The notes beneath the pieces are model-generated. The model made no database searches and was not told the origin of the DNA. It saw only the letters and a program-made list of their open reading frames with translations. Shown here piece by piece: positions 38,716-47,136 of a DNA stretch of 64,000 nucleotides (position 1 is its first letter; every line of letters begins with the position of its first letter). The translations under genes and the position numbers were made by a program. Origin of the DNA: an uncultured Pelagibacteraceae bacterium (GTDB taxonomy: Bacteria; Pseudomonadota; Alphaproteobacteria; Pelagibacterales; Pelagibacteraceae); assembly GCA_902635225.1 (NCBI GenBank), contig CACPNG010000001.1:36050-100049 (forward strand), given 5' to 3'.

Positions 38716-39330
38716 ATGTTTCCAACAGACTATATAATATTTTTACAAATCATTTTATTTTTATTTATTTCTCCAGGTCCGCCCAGAGTTGTAATTGTTT
38801 CACACACTTTAAACTATGGATTAAATAGATCTGTGTGGACTGCTTTTGGAGATATATCTGCAAATACTATTCAAGCTATTTTAGTAGTTTTTTTAATTGG
38901 ATCATTTTTAAGCGATAATCCTCAAGTGCTCTATTATCTTAAATGGGCAGGTATATTTTATATTGTATATCTAGCTTATGACACTTTTACTTCGAAAATA
39001 AAAAGTTTTCATTCTAAAGATCAAAATTTAAAATCACCATTTTCTTTTTATAAAGATGGTTTATTAGTTGCAGGTTTAAGTCCAAAAGCGATTTTATTTT
39101 TTGGAACTATTTTTCCAAGTTTTATAAATTTCAGTTCAAATATTCTTTCACAGTTTTTAATCTTATTAATTACCTATGTTGTTTTAGATTTTTTAACTTT
39201 AATGATTTATGGATTAGCAGCTGAGAAAATTTCAGTATGGTTAAGAAGCAAACCAAAGCTATTAAATACAATTTCTGCGTGTGTTCTTCTAATTTTAGCA
39301 GTTTACATTGCTGCGACACAGAATTTTTAA
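38716..39330 (+). CDS. LysE/RhtB-family amino acid exporter
   Basis: A 204-residue, six-helix membrane protein. The opening LFLFISPGPPRVVIVSHTLN corresponds to the family's PGP-x8-G motif, and the middle GLLVAGLSPKAILFFGTIFP is the conserved second motif. Exports an amino acid or homoserine lactone-like compound; substrate not deducible. It sits upstream of a branched-chain amino acid importer but is separated by a promoter-like spacer. Confidence 0.88.
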   Translation: MFPTDYIIFLQIILFLFISPGPPRVVIVSHTLNYGLNRSVWTAFGDISANTIQAILVVFLIGSFLSDNPQVLYYLKWAGIFYIVYLAYDTFTSKIKSFHSKDQNLKSPFSFYKDGLLVAGLSPKAILFFGTIFPSFINFSSNILSQFLILLITYVVLDFLTLMIYGLAAEKISVWLRSKPKLLNTISACVLLILAVYIAATQNF

Positions 39331-39343
39331 TTAATACTAACTG

Positions 39344-39372
39344 TTGTCAAAAACTTTATTTCTTGTTTTAAT
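39344..39372 (+). promoter_or_regulatory. Predicted promoter of the Liv transporter operon
   Basis: TTGTCA (39344-39349), 17-nt spacer, TTTAAT (39367-39372), 43 bp before the substrate-binding protein start. A run of ATTAATTAATTAATTAATAA follows, then AAGAAGGGAAATA as Shine-Dalgarno. Confidence 0.45.
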
Positions 39373-39414
39373 TATTCAATTTTAATTAATTAATTAATAA
39401 CAAGAAGGGAAATA

Positions 39415-40656
39415 ATGAATAAAATAGCAAAACTATTTGTTACATTTTTTTCAGCAATAACTTTAGCACTTGTATCGTTTACTTCTTCTTTTGCAAAAGT
39501 AGAAGGTGAATACATTGTGTTAGGTTCTGCAATATCTCTTACAGGTAAATACTCTTCAAATGGAGTTCATACTCAAAATGGTTATAACATGGCCGTTGAT
39601 AGAATTAACAAAATGGGTGGAGTAGAAGTACAAGGTAAGAAATATAAGTTTGAGATCATTTACTATGATGATGAATCAAATCCAAAAAGAGCCGCTCAGT
39701 TAGCTGAAAGACTAATTAAACAAGATGGCGTTCATTACATGCTTGGACCATACAGTTCAGGTTTAACGAAAGCCATTGCACCAGTAACCGAGAAATATAA
39801 AATTCCTATGGTTGAAGCGAATGGTGCATCTAGATCTTTATTTACAAAAGGATACAAATATTTGTTCGCGGTGTTATCACCAGCTAACCAATACCTTGAA
39901 GTAGCTATTGATTTAGCGGTAGAAAAAAACGGTGGTAAAGGAGTAAAAATTGCTCAAGCATTTGAACAAGATGCTTTCTCACAAGACGTGAGACTTGGTA
40001 TTTTAGATGCAGCAAAAAGAACTGGATCTGAGATCATCATCGATGACAAACTACCAAAAGAACTTAACGATATGGCAGCTACATTGGCTAAAGTAAAAGC
40101 TGTTAAGCCAGATGTGCTTGTTGTATCAGGTCACACAAAAGGTGCGTTAACTGCAATCAGACAAATATCTGAAATGAAAGTTGATGTTCCTATGTTAGCG
40201 ATGACACACTGTGATGCTGCTAAACTTTCTAAACAACACGGAAAGAAATCAGAATTCGCGCTGTGTGCTTCTCAGTGGCACAAAAATTTATCTTACAAAG
40301 ATAAATTCTTTGGCTCTGGTAAGAAATACGCTAAAGACTTCCAAAAAGAATTTGGATATGACCCGCCATATCAATCAGCAGAGTCTTCTGCAGCATTGTT
40401 AGTATTTAAAGATGCGTTCGAAAGAGCAAATTCTTTTGATAGAGATGCAGTAAGAGATGCGCTAGTTGATACAGAAATGCAAACTTTCTATGGAAATATT
40501 AAATTTGGACCTGGTGGCCAAAACGTTGCCAAGCCAATGATCTTGTTCCAAGTAAGATGTAAAGGCGATGATTGTGAGAATAGAGTAGTAGCTCCTACAA
40601 AATGGGCTTCTGACAAGTTCTATCATCCAATCCCGAAATGGTCTGAAAGAAGCTAA
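39415..40656 (+). CDS. Branched-chain amino acid-type ABC transporter substrate-binding protein
   Basis: A 413-residue periplasmic binding protein of the Leu/Ile/Val (type I, LivJ-like) family. Signal peptide 1-27 (ends SSFA-KVEGE). LGSAISLTGKYSSNGVHTQN is the family opening, DDESNPKRAAQLAERLI and LGPYSSGLTKAIAPV the ligand-binding region; a C-terminal Cys pair (RCKGDDCE) could form a disulfide. Somewhat longer than LivJ; related members bind amides or other amino acids, so the ligand is uncertain. A strong terminator follows it and separates it from livH. Confidence 0.9.
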   Translation: MNKIAKLFVTFFSAITLALVSFTSSFAKVEGEYIVLGSAISLTGKYSSNGVHTQNGYNMAVDRINKMGGVEVQGKKYKFEIIYYDDESNPKRAAQLAERLIKQDGVHYMLGPYSSGLTKAIAPVTEKYKIPMVEANGASRSLFTKGYKYLFAVLSPANQYLEVAIDLAVEKNGGKGVKIAQAFEQDAFSQDVRLGILDAAKRTGSEIIIDDKLPKELNDMAATLAKVKAVKPDVLVVSGHTKGALTAIRQISEMKVDVPMLAMTHCDAAKLSKQHGKKSEFALCASQWHKNLSYKDKFFGSGKKYAKDFQKEFGYDPPYQSAESSAALLVFKDAFERANSFDRDAVRDALVDTEMQTFYGNIKFGPGGQNVAKPMILFQVRCKGDDCENRVVAPTKWASDKFYHPIPKWSERS

Positions 40657-40673
40657 TAACTTCTGAATAATTT

Positions 40674-40708
40674 GAAAAGCCCCTAGTTTTCTAGGGGCTT
40701 TTCTTTTA
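40674..40708 (+). terminator. Terminator between the binding protein gene and livH
   Basis: GAAAAGCCCCTAG (40674-40686), loop TTTT, CTAGGGGCTTTTC (40691-40703), then TTTTA. A perfect 13-bp stem. Such a terminator inside a transport operon usually sets a high ratio of binding protein to permease mRNA by partial read-through. Confidence 0.88.
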
Positions 40709-40724
40709 TAAGTTTTGAAATTTT

Positions 40725-41618
40725 ATGGACTTTCTTATTTTTAAAGCTCCAATGTTAATGGTCCAGGCATCACTGGACGGAATTCTTTTAGGTATTTTGT
40801 TTGCTTTGATTGCATATGGAATGGCACTTCAATGGGGCGTAATGAATATAATTAACATTGCGCAAGGAGACTTAGTTATTCTTGGAGGTTATATTGCATA
40901 CACTATTTATCTCTGGGGAATTCATCCTGCTTGGGGAGTTATTATTTCTCCAATTATAATGTTTTTTGTGGGATGGGGACTTTACAAACTTGTAATTAAT
41001 AAAGTTGTAGATCGAGATTTATTTATTTCAATATTAGCAACTTTTGGAATAGCTATTGTCTTCCAACAATTAATGAATTTTATTTTTGGTGCAGACGTAG
41101 TTGTTGCACAGTCTGAATACGGAACAACAATGTTATTTGATAACTCAGTAACTTTACCGAATTCAAAAATATTCTCAGCTTTTATTAGTGTTTTATACGC
41201 AATAGCTTTAGTTATTTATATGAGGAAATCTAAACTTGGAAGGGCTATAAGAGCAACGGCACAAAATGCAAGAGCTGCAAAAATTTTAGGTGTAGATACA
41301 GAAAAAGTTTATGCTGCAACTTTTGGAATTAACGCTGCGCTATGCGGAATTGCAGGAGCTTTAATTTCAATAACTCTAACACTTCACCCTTATGTAGGTC
41401 TTCCATATACAGTAAGATCCTTCATGATAGTTATCGTTGCAGGTCTTGGAAACTTACCTGCAGTAGCGGTTTCAGGGATGGGGCTAGGACTTTTTGAGGA
41501 ATTTGCTGATTATATTTTAGGGACAGAATTTAGAATTGGCGCGGTATTTTTACTACTAGTTTTAATATTAGTTTACAGAAGATTTAAACTTTCGAAAAAA
41601 AGGGAATATTTAAAATGA
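40725..41618 (+). CDS. livH: Branched-chain amino acid ABC transporter permease LivH
   Basis: A 297-residue, eight-helix permease. LIAYGMALQWGVMNIINIAQ with GDLVILGGYIAY is the LivH signature; RAIRATAQNARAAKILGVD is the EAA-like loop that docks the ATPases. Its stop overlaps the next gene's ATG (AAAATGAGAA), although that gene is not a transporter component. Confidence 0.93.
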   Translation: MDFLIFKAPMLMVQASLDGILLGILFALIAYGMALQWGVMNIINIAQGDLVILGGYIAYTIYLWGIHPAWGVIISPIIMFFVGWGLYKLVINKVVDRDLFISILATFGIAIVFQQLMNFIFGADVVVAQSEYGTTMLFDNSVTLPNSKIFSAFISVLYAIALVIYMRKSKLGRAIRATAQNARAAKILGVDTEKVYAATFGINAALCGIAGALISITLTLHPYVGLPYTVRSFMIVIVAGLGNLPAVAVSGMGLGLFEEFADYILGTEFRIGAVFLLLVLILVYRRFKLSKKREYLK

Positions 41619-42478
41619 GAAAAATTATTTTATTTTTAACTTTGTTGATGGTTTCATCTGCATTTGCTGATGAAAAACCAGGTAGATTTTTTAAAGATCA
41701 GCCAGATGTAACTAATGATCCGCAAGTTCATTTCATTTACTTGTTAAATAAAGATAGCATAGACAATGAGTGGGATATTAATGGAAAAATGGAATCTGAA
41801 CTCATGGAAGTGAATGAAAAATTTTTTAAAATGACAAAAGGTAAACAAAAATTTAGATATGATATGAGAAAAGATGGAAAACTAGATATTTCATTTGTTA
41901 GATTAGACAAAAAATTCAAAGGAAATTATGGAATGAACTATCCAGATGCTTTTCTTACTAAAAACGGATTTAATGATCCAAATAAACTTTATTTTACATG
42001 GGCTGATGTTGGTCATCGAGATGGTGGTCAAGGATCCGTTCATCATGGATACATATTTTTAAAAAGTAAACACATTGGTGTAAAAGCAAAAAGAAGTATT
42101 ATGACACTGCATGAATTAGCTCACGTAGCTGGTTTTGCATGGACGTGTAACAAAGGAAATTACGGAGGTAGTCATATTAGAAATACAATCGTTGGAGGAC
42201 CTGAGAGTGGTGATAAATACAAATTGGGTAGTATATATGATCACGGAGATCCTGCCTGCCCAGATATGAAAGACTTGGTTTTTTTAACACCAACTTCAGA
42301 TACACCTTTCAATCCGGTCGAATTAAAATGTGCTATGGCCGCAGAAGTTGGAAGAGGTATTGCGCCTAACCCTGATTATAAATGGAGAGATAGATATTCT
42401 CATAAAAAATTACAAAAAGTATCTAAGAAAAGAACTTGGTGCACTTATAACCGTTATAAAAACTTTAAAGAGGGTTAA
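41615..42478 (+). CDS. Secreted metzincin-like zinc protease domain protein inside the liv operon
   Basis: A 287-residue protein with a signal peptide (1-18, ending SSAFA). A zinc-protease-like motif HELAHVAGF occupies 166-174 (His166, Glu167, His170), within TLHELAHVAGF; a third ligand could be His187 or a later His. Cys pairs (178, 214-ish and C-terminal) suggest disulfides and a periplasmic or extracellular location. No specific family is recognised. It is translationally coupled (4-bp overlap) to livH and lies 8 bp before livM, so it is made with the importer. Confidence 0.7.
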   Translation: MRKIILFLTLLMVSSAFADEKPGRFFKDQPDVTNDPQVHFIYLLNKDSIDNEWDINGKMESELMEVNEKFFKMTKGKQKFRYDMRKDGKLDISFVRLDKKFKGNYGMNYPDAFLTKNGFNDPNKLYFTWADVGHRDGGQGSVHHGYIFLKSKHIGVKAKRSIMTLHELAHVAGFAWTCNKGNYGGSHIRNTIVGGPESGDKYKLGSIYDHGDPACPDMKDLVFLTPTSDTPFNPVELKCAMAAEVGRGIAPNPDYKWRDRYSHKKLQKVSKKRTWCTYNRYKNFKEG

Positions 42479-42486
42479 CATTAAAA

Positions 42487-43542
42487 ATGAAACAAAAAGA
42501 TTTAATTTTATACTCTGGTTTAATTATCTTAGGTTTAGCAGCACCTTATTTGTTTTCTGCTTTTAAAGTTCAGCTTACATATCTTTGCGTCTTGATTGTT
42601 CTAGCAATGACTTGGAACTTACAAGGTGGAGAGATGGGCTACAATACCTTTGGAAATATTCTTTTCTATGGTTTAGGAATGTATTTAACTGCCTCGGTTC
42701 AAGTGGGAATGTTTTTTCCGCTAGCTGAGTGGACTGAAAGTGGTGGAGAAAAAACATTTGTTCATACTACGGCACAATATTTTCAAGGAATAGGTGTCGG
42801 ATTATTAGTTTCAGCAATTGTTCCTGCTGTTATTGCTGGCGCTATAGGTTATGCAATTTTGGGATTAAGAGGGCACTATTTTGCCATTTGCACTTTAGGT
42901 TTAGGTATCGCGGCAGGTGAAATTGCTGGCGGAATAGAAATAATTGGAGCTGGTCAAGGTTTCACCACTCCACCTTTTCCTGCTGAAATAGTTGACACAG
43001 AAGCTAGAGGGAAATTCTTCTACTTTTTAAGTTTCGCATTACTAGTTGGAACATTTATTTTTGTTAAATACATTTACGGTTCTAGATTTAGATTAATTTT
43101 AAATGCAATAAGAGACAATGAGGATAAAGCGGAAGCTATGGGTATTCAAACTATGAAATATAAAATTGTAGGTTGGATGTGTTCAGCTTTCTTCTGTGGT
43201 CTTGCAGGTGGAATTATGGGTGGACTAATTGGGTATATAGACTCAACAGATGTTGCATTTGATGGAAGAGAGATGGGAGTATTTATGGTTCTCATGGCAA
43301 TACTTGGCGGTAAAGGAACTTTATGGGGACCAGTAATTGGTGCAACTTTATTTCATTTTTTCAAAGAAGGACTATGGACGTTAATATTAGGCTGGCAGTA
43401 TGTAGCGTTAGGAGTTTTAATCGTAGTAATCGTAGTTTATTTCCCAGAGGGATTAATGGGTTGGTTGCGAGAAAAATATCCTGAAAGATTTGGTGAAGTG
43501 ATAGATGAAAAAGATCGTAAAGCACAGGTGGAATTAAAATGA
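42487..43542 (+). CDS. livM: Branched-chain amino acid ABC transporter permease LivM
   Basis: A 351-residue, eight-to-ten-helix permease. MTWNLQGGEMGYNTFGNILF is the LivM opening (normally NL..GY.G..SFG), and the docking loop is LNAIRDNEDKAEAMGIQ. The C-terminal YFPEGLMGWL is typical. Has an insert with WTESGGEKTF in the first periplasmic loop. Overlaps livG by 4 bp (ATGA). Confidence 0.92.
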   Translation: MKQKDLILYSGLIILGLAAPYLFSAFKVQLTYLCVLIVLAMTWNLQGGEMGYNTFGNILFYGLGMYLTASVQVGMFFPLAEWTESGGEKTFVHTTAQYFQGIGVGLLVSAIVPAVIAGAIGYAILGLRGHYFAICTLGLGIAAGEIAGGIEIIGAGQGFTTPPFPAEIVDTEARGKFFYFLSFALLVGTFIFVKYIYGSRFRLILNAIRDNEDKAEAMGIQTMKYKIVGWMCSAFFCGLAGGIMGGLIGYIDSTDVAFDGREMGVFMVLMAILGGKGTLWGPVIGATLFHFFKEGLWTLILGWQYVALGVLIVVIVVYFPEGLMGWLREKYPERFGEVIDEKDRKAQVELK

Positions 43543-44273
43543 GTATTTTACAAGTTAAAAATGTAAGTAAATCTTTTGGTGGTGTTCAAGCTAACGTAGA
43601 TATTTCTGTTTCGGTAGAGCAGGGATCAATAGTTGGTTTAATAGGACCTAATGGTTCAGGTAAAACTACTTTATTTAATTCTATTGTTGGAACTCATCCG
43701 ATTGATAAAGGATCAATTGTTTTTGATAATACAGAAGTTTCCGAAATGCCAGTTCCAGCAGTTGCTAAACTTGGTTTATTAAGAACCTTTCAACAAACAA
43801 GAATTTACTCGAAACTAAATTGTGTAGAGAATATGCTAATAAGTCACAAAGCTAGTGATTCAGGATTTATTTTTGCAAAAGTACCTGTTGAACTTACTGA
43901 GAAAGCAGAAAATATTTTAAACTTTGTTGGTCTTTATCAAAAAAGAAATTTGAGAGCGGGTGATTTATCATTTGGACAACAAAAATTACTAGAATTAGCG
44001 ATGGCTTTGATGAATGAGCCTAAAATGCTTTTATTAGACGAGCCTACAGCTGGAATTAATCCAACTTTAATTAACGGTATCATAGATAGATTAATTAAAA
44101 TAAATAAAGATTATGGAATTACTTTATTAGTCATAGAGCACAATATGAAAGTAATTATGAGTTTAGCACAAAAAATTTTCTGTTTAGCGCACGGTAAAAT
44201 GCTAGCAGAAGGTTCACCAGATCAAATTAAAAATGATAAGCGGGTTGTTGACGCTTATTTAGGGGCGCAATAA
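43539..44273 (+). CDS. livG: Branched-chain amino acid ABC transporter ATPase LivG
   Basis: A 244-residue ABC ATPase. Walker A GPNGSGKTT, Q-loop in LRTFQQTRIY, signature DLSFGQQKLLELA, Walker B LLLDEPTAGINP, and the switch His in VIEHNMKVIM. LSFGQQ in place of LSGGQ is the usual LivG variant. Overlaps livF by one base. Confidence 0.94.
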   Translation: MSILQVKNVSKSFGGVQANVDISVSVEQGSIVGLIGPNGSGKTTLFNSIVGTHPIDKGSIVFDNTEVSEMPVPAVAKLGLLRTFQQTRIYSKLNCVENMLISHKASDSGFIFAKVPVELTEKAENILNFVGLYQKRNLRAGDLSFGQQKLLELAMALMNEPKMLLLDEPTAGINPTLINGIIDRLIKINKDYGITLLVIEHNMKVIMSLAQKIFCLAHGKMLAEGSPDQIKNDKRVVDAYLGAQ

Positions 44274-45058
44274 TGGCAAATCAATACGATGTTTTAGGTA
44301 AAGCACCTGGTTTAGAAGATTTAAATAAATTATCTCCTAACGACGTTCATCTAACCATAAGAGGTTTAAATGCTGGCTACGGAAAAATGGAGATCCTACA
44401 TAATTTTGATTTAACAGTAAGTAAAGCTCAATCTTTGTGTTTAATAGGTCCTAACGGAGCAGGAAAATCTACAATACTTCACTCCATTTATGGGTTTACA
44501 AATATATTTGATGGGAAAATTGAATTAGAAGGAAATGAAATTACGACATTAACTCCTGCACAGAAGCTTAGTAAAGTGGGTATAGCTTATATCTTACAGG
44601 ATAACTCAGTATTTCCTGATATGACAGTGGAGGAAAATCTTTTAATGGGTGGATACATTAAAGATAAACAAGACGAGGCTTATGAAGAAGCTGAGAGAAT
44701 TTTTCAAAAATATGAGAGATTAAGAAATAGAAGAAATCAACCTGCAAAAGTTTTATCAGGTGGTGAGAGAAGATTATTAGAAATTTCAAGAGCGTTAGTT
44801 ATGAAGCCATCAGTTTTACTAGTAGATGAACCATCAATTGGTTTGGAACCAAAATATATAAATATGGTTTTTGAAATTTTAGAAGATCTTCAAAAATCAG
44901 AGAAGAAAACAATAATACTTGTAGAACAAAACGCAAAAAAAGGTTTAGAGTTTGCAGATATAGGTTACGTATTAGTGTCTGGTCAAACAGCTATTGCAGG
45001 CAAAGGGGATGATCTTTTAAAAAATCCAGACGTAGGAAGATTATTCCTAGGTGGATGA
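44273..45058 (+). CDS. livF: Branched-chain amino acid ABC transporter ATPase LivF
   Basis: A 261-residue ABC ATPase with a ~25-residue N-terminal extension before LTIRGLNAGYGKMEILH. Walker A GPNGAGKST, signature VLSGGERRLLEISRA, Walker B LLVDEPSIGLEP, switch region LVEQNAKKGLE (Gln in place of the switch His, as usual in LivF). Its stop overlaps the azlC start (ATGA). Confidence 0.94.
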   Translation: MANQYDVLGKAPGLEDLNKLSPNDVHLTIRGLNAGYGKMEILHNFDLTVSKAQSLCLIGPNGAGKSTILHSIYGFTNIFDGKIELEGNEITTLTPAQKLSKVGIAYILQDNSVFPDMTVEENLLMGGYIKDKQDEAYEEAERIFQKYERLRNRRNQPAKVLSGGERRLLEISRALVMKPSVLLVDEPSIGLEPKYINMVFEILEDLQKSEKKTIILVEQNAKKGLEFADIGYVLVSGQTAIAGKGDDLLKNPDVGRLFLGG

Positions 45059-45759
45059 TTAATTCACAAGCTTTCTTTACAGGGTTAAAATCTTTAAAAG
45101 GTGCCAGAAGTCCAGCTTTGCCCTTAGCTGCTTGCTTTGTTGCTCTAGGAGCTTTGTTTAAAGACGCAGGCTTTAACATTCAACAAAGTGCTGCCTCCAG
45201 TTTATTTACTTACGCACTACCCGGTCAATTAGTAATGGCGGAGTCATTATTATTAGGCGCATCTGTAATAAATATTTTTTTAGCAGTTTGGCTAGTAAAT
45301 TTTAGACTTTATCCAATGACAGTTTCTTTGTTTCCTTTACTTGAACATAAATCGCAACCAAAGTGGAAATATTATTTATCTTGTCACTTCCTTGCAGTTT
45401 CTTCTTGGTTAATCGCAAAAGAATCTTATAAAAAGATAAATGCAAAATATCGAATAGATTTTTGGATGGGTATAGGTACTGGCACTTGGCTTACCGCAAT
45501 TCTTATGACAGTTATTGGATATTTAGCAGCTGATTTATTAAATAAAGAAATGTTGATCGGCTTAGCTATCGTAAATCCAATTTATTTTTTTTGTATGATG
45601 ATTGGTGCTATGAAAAACCTAGCTGTATCCATCTCGGTAATTCTAGGAACAGTATTAGGCCCAGTTATTTATATATTTTCCTCTGAGTGGTCATTGTTAT
45701 TTGCAGGATTGATTGCTGGATCAGTAGCCTTTTTATTCGGAGAAAAAAATGGCCAGTAG
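45055..45759 (+). CDS. azlC: AzlC-family branched-chain amino acid exporter, large subunit
   Basis: A 234-residue membrane protein. The family opening GARSPALPLAACFVALGALF, LPGQLVMAESLLLGAS and VNFRLYPMTVSLFPLL are the AzlC blocks. With AzlD it exports branched-chain amino acids. It overlaps livF by 4 bp, so the exporter is translated from the importer's mRNA. Overlaps azlD by 11 bp. Confidence 0.88.
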   Translation: MINSQAFFTGLKSLKGARSPALPLAACFVALGALFKDAGFNIQQSAASSLFTYALPGQLVMAESLLLGASVINIFLAVWLVNFRLYPMTVSLFPLLEHKSQPKWKYYLSCHFLAVSSWLIAKESYKKINAKYRIDFWMGIGTGTWLTAILMTVIGYLAADLLNKEMLIGLAIVNPIYFFCMMIGAMKNLAVSISVILGTVLGPVIYIFSSEWSLLFAGLIAGSVAFLFGEKNGQ

Positions 45760-46075
45760 TCAAATTATAATTTTAGCTATTATAGCAACTTCAATTGCAA
45801 CATATATCTCAAGATTCATGGGAGCTTTAACATCTGAAAAAGTGAGCGTAAAATCAAAAATTTTTAAATGGTTTAATTGTGTTGCTTACTCAACTTTGGC
45901 GGCTTTGTTAGGAAGAATGATTATTTTCCCTGCCGGAGTTTTAGCGGACTCTGAATTAATAATGAGACTAATAGTATTCTTTACCTGCATTTCAATATTT
46001 ATATTATCAAAAAAAAATTTAGTAATTCCTACAATTGCTTCGGCATTTTTGCTTAGTTTTTTGACTAACATCTAA
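45749..46075 (+). CDS. azlD: AzlD-family exporter small subunit
   Basis: A 108-residue protein with four hydrophobic segments; TYISRFMGALTSEKV at the start and CVAYSTLAALLGRMI match AzlD. Partner of AzlC. It ends the liv-azl operon; the next 75 bp hold only an 18-codon ORF. Confidence 0.87.
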   Translation: MASSQIIILAIIATSIATYISRFMGALTSEKVSVKSKIFKWFNCVAYSTLAALLGRMIIFPAGVLADSELIMRLIVFFTCISIFILSKKNLVIPTIASAFLLSFLTNI

Positions 46076-46093
46076 TTTGTGGTAAAATTAATA

Positions 46094-46150
46094 ATGGAAC
46101 CAATATTAGCAATTTTTATTGTTTTGTGGATCATGGGCACTATTAATTAA
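46094..46150 (+). CDS. Possible 18-residue hydrophobic micro-protein
   Basis: ATG at 46094 gives MEPILAIFIVLWIMGTIN, stopping directly before the glaH ATG. It is hydrophobic enough for one short membrane helix. No Shine-Dalgarno of note upstream; AT-rich spacers often contain such ORFs by chance. Confidence 0.2.
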   Translation: MEPILAIFIVLWIMGTIN

Positions 46151-47047
46151 ATGAGTTTTTCGATTTCAGATCATAACAACTCTAAGAGAGTTCGAGTAAT
46201 CAAGTTAAATGAAAGTGACTTAGATAGATTGATTTTTCCTTTTAAAAAACATTCAATATTGTCTTTAGAATACAAACCATTTTCGAGATTTAGCCTTGCC
46301 AAAAGCTTAGATGAAGTATTTCAAAATACACTTAGTAAAACTTTAAGTGAAATTCTTAATGATCGTAGCACAGGTACGGTGATCGTAGAGCCTGATATTA
46401 ATAATAAAAAATTTGATAAAGATTTTCTGGTCAAGCTTTCGACAGGTCTTGCCTATTTAGTTGGTAATCCGAATTTTGATTCTATGACAGGTAAATATTA
46501 TGCCAGGTTTTATGTCAAACACCAAGATAGTAGCGACTCTTATCTTAGAAAAGCCTATACGAATTTAGATCTTCATACTGATGGAACGTATGTAAAAGAG
46601 AAAACAGATTGGTTAATAATGACAAAAATGGAAGAGCAAAATGTTAGTGGTGGAGAAAGTGTAATTTTACATTTAGACGACTGGGAGCATTTAGAGGATC
46701 TTAGCAGTGATCCTGTAGGCCAAGAAGATTTTATTTGGGGATCACCAAAAAGTAAAAATGTAGATTATAAAGTTGAGCACCCAGTTTTTTCAAAGGATAA
46801 AAATGGTAAACCTATAATTTCCTACATTGATCAATTTCCAGAACCAAAAAATATGAAACAAGGTTTATTTTTACAAAAACTATCTGATGCCTTAGAGCAA
46901 AGTAAAAATAAAATAAGTTTCCCTTTACCCGTAGGATCTACAATTTTTTCAAATAATTATTTTTGGCTTCATGGAAGAAAAGCTTTCAAAGAGCATTCTG
47001 GGTTATCTAGAGAATTACTGAGGATTAGAGGAACTTTCTTTCATTAA
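46151..47047 (+). CDS. glaH: Glutarate 2-hydroxylase (CsiD/GlaH family)
   Basis: Fe(II)/2-oxoglutarate dioxygenase that hydroxylates glutarate to L-2-hydroxyglutarate, known from lysine degradation. A 298-residue protein, collinear with E. coli CsiD: LEYKPFSRFSLAK, NFDSMTGKYYARF, LDLHTDGTYV with Fe ligands His142 and Asp144, GGESVILHLDDWEHL, YIDQF, and NNYFWLHGRKAF with the distal His274; an Arg in SRELLRIRG binds 2-oxoglutarate. Usually paired with lhgO, but here it is followed by a TTT transporter. Starts immediately after a stop codon with no clear own promoter. Confidence 0.9.
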   Translation: MSFSISDHNNSKRVRVIKLNESDLDRLIFPFKKHSILSLEYKPFSRFSLAKSLDEVFQNTLSKTLSEILNDRSTGTVIVEPDINNKKFDKDFLVKLSTGLAYLVGNPNFDSMTGKYYARFYVKHQDSSDSYLRKAYTNLDLHTDGTYVKEKTDWLIMTKMEEQNVSGGESVILHLDDWEHLEDLSSDPVGQEDFIWGSPKSKNVDYKVEHPVFSKDKNGKPIISYIDQFPEPKNMKQGLFLQKLSDALEQSKNKISFPLPVGSTIFSNNYFWLHGRKAFKEHSGLSRELLRIRGTFFH

Positions 47048-47073
47048 TTGGAATCATTCTAAAAAATAGCTTA

Positions 47074-47102
47074 TTGACTCTCTTTAATAATTTGATTTTA
47101 AT
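47074..47102 (+). promoter_or_regulatory. Predicted promoter of the first TTT operon
   Basis: TTGACT (47074-47079), 17-nt spacer, TTTAAT (47097-47102), 35 bp before the TctC start, with AGAGGGAAATA as Shine-Dalgarno. Suggests separate control of the transporter from glaH. Confidence 0.45.
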
Positions 47103-47136
47103 AATCTACTTTTATTAATTAACAGAGGGAAATAAT

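Noticed and set aside
39374-39404. ATTAATTAATTAATTAATAA tract before the Liv binding protein as a possible repeat or operator
   Set aside because: Simple AT-rich tract of low complexity; no dyad specific enough to propose a binding site.
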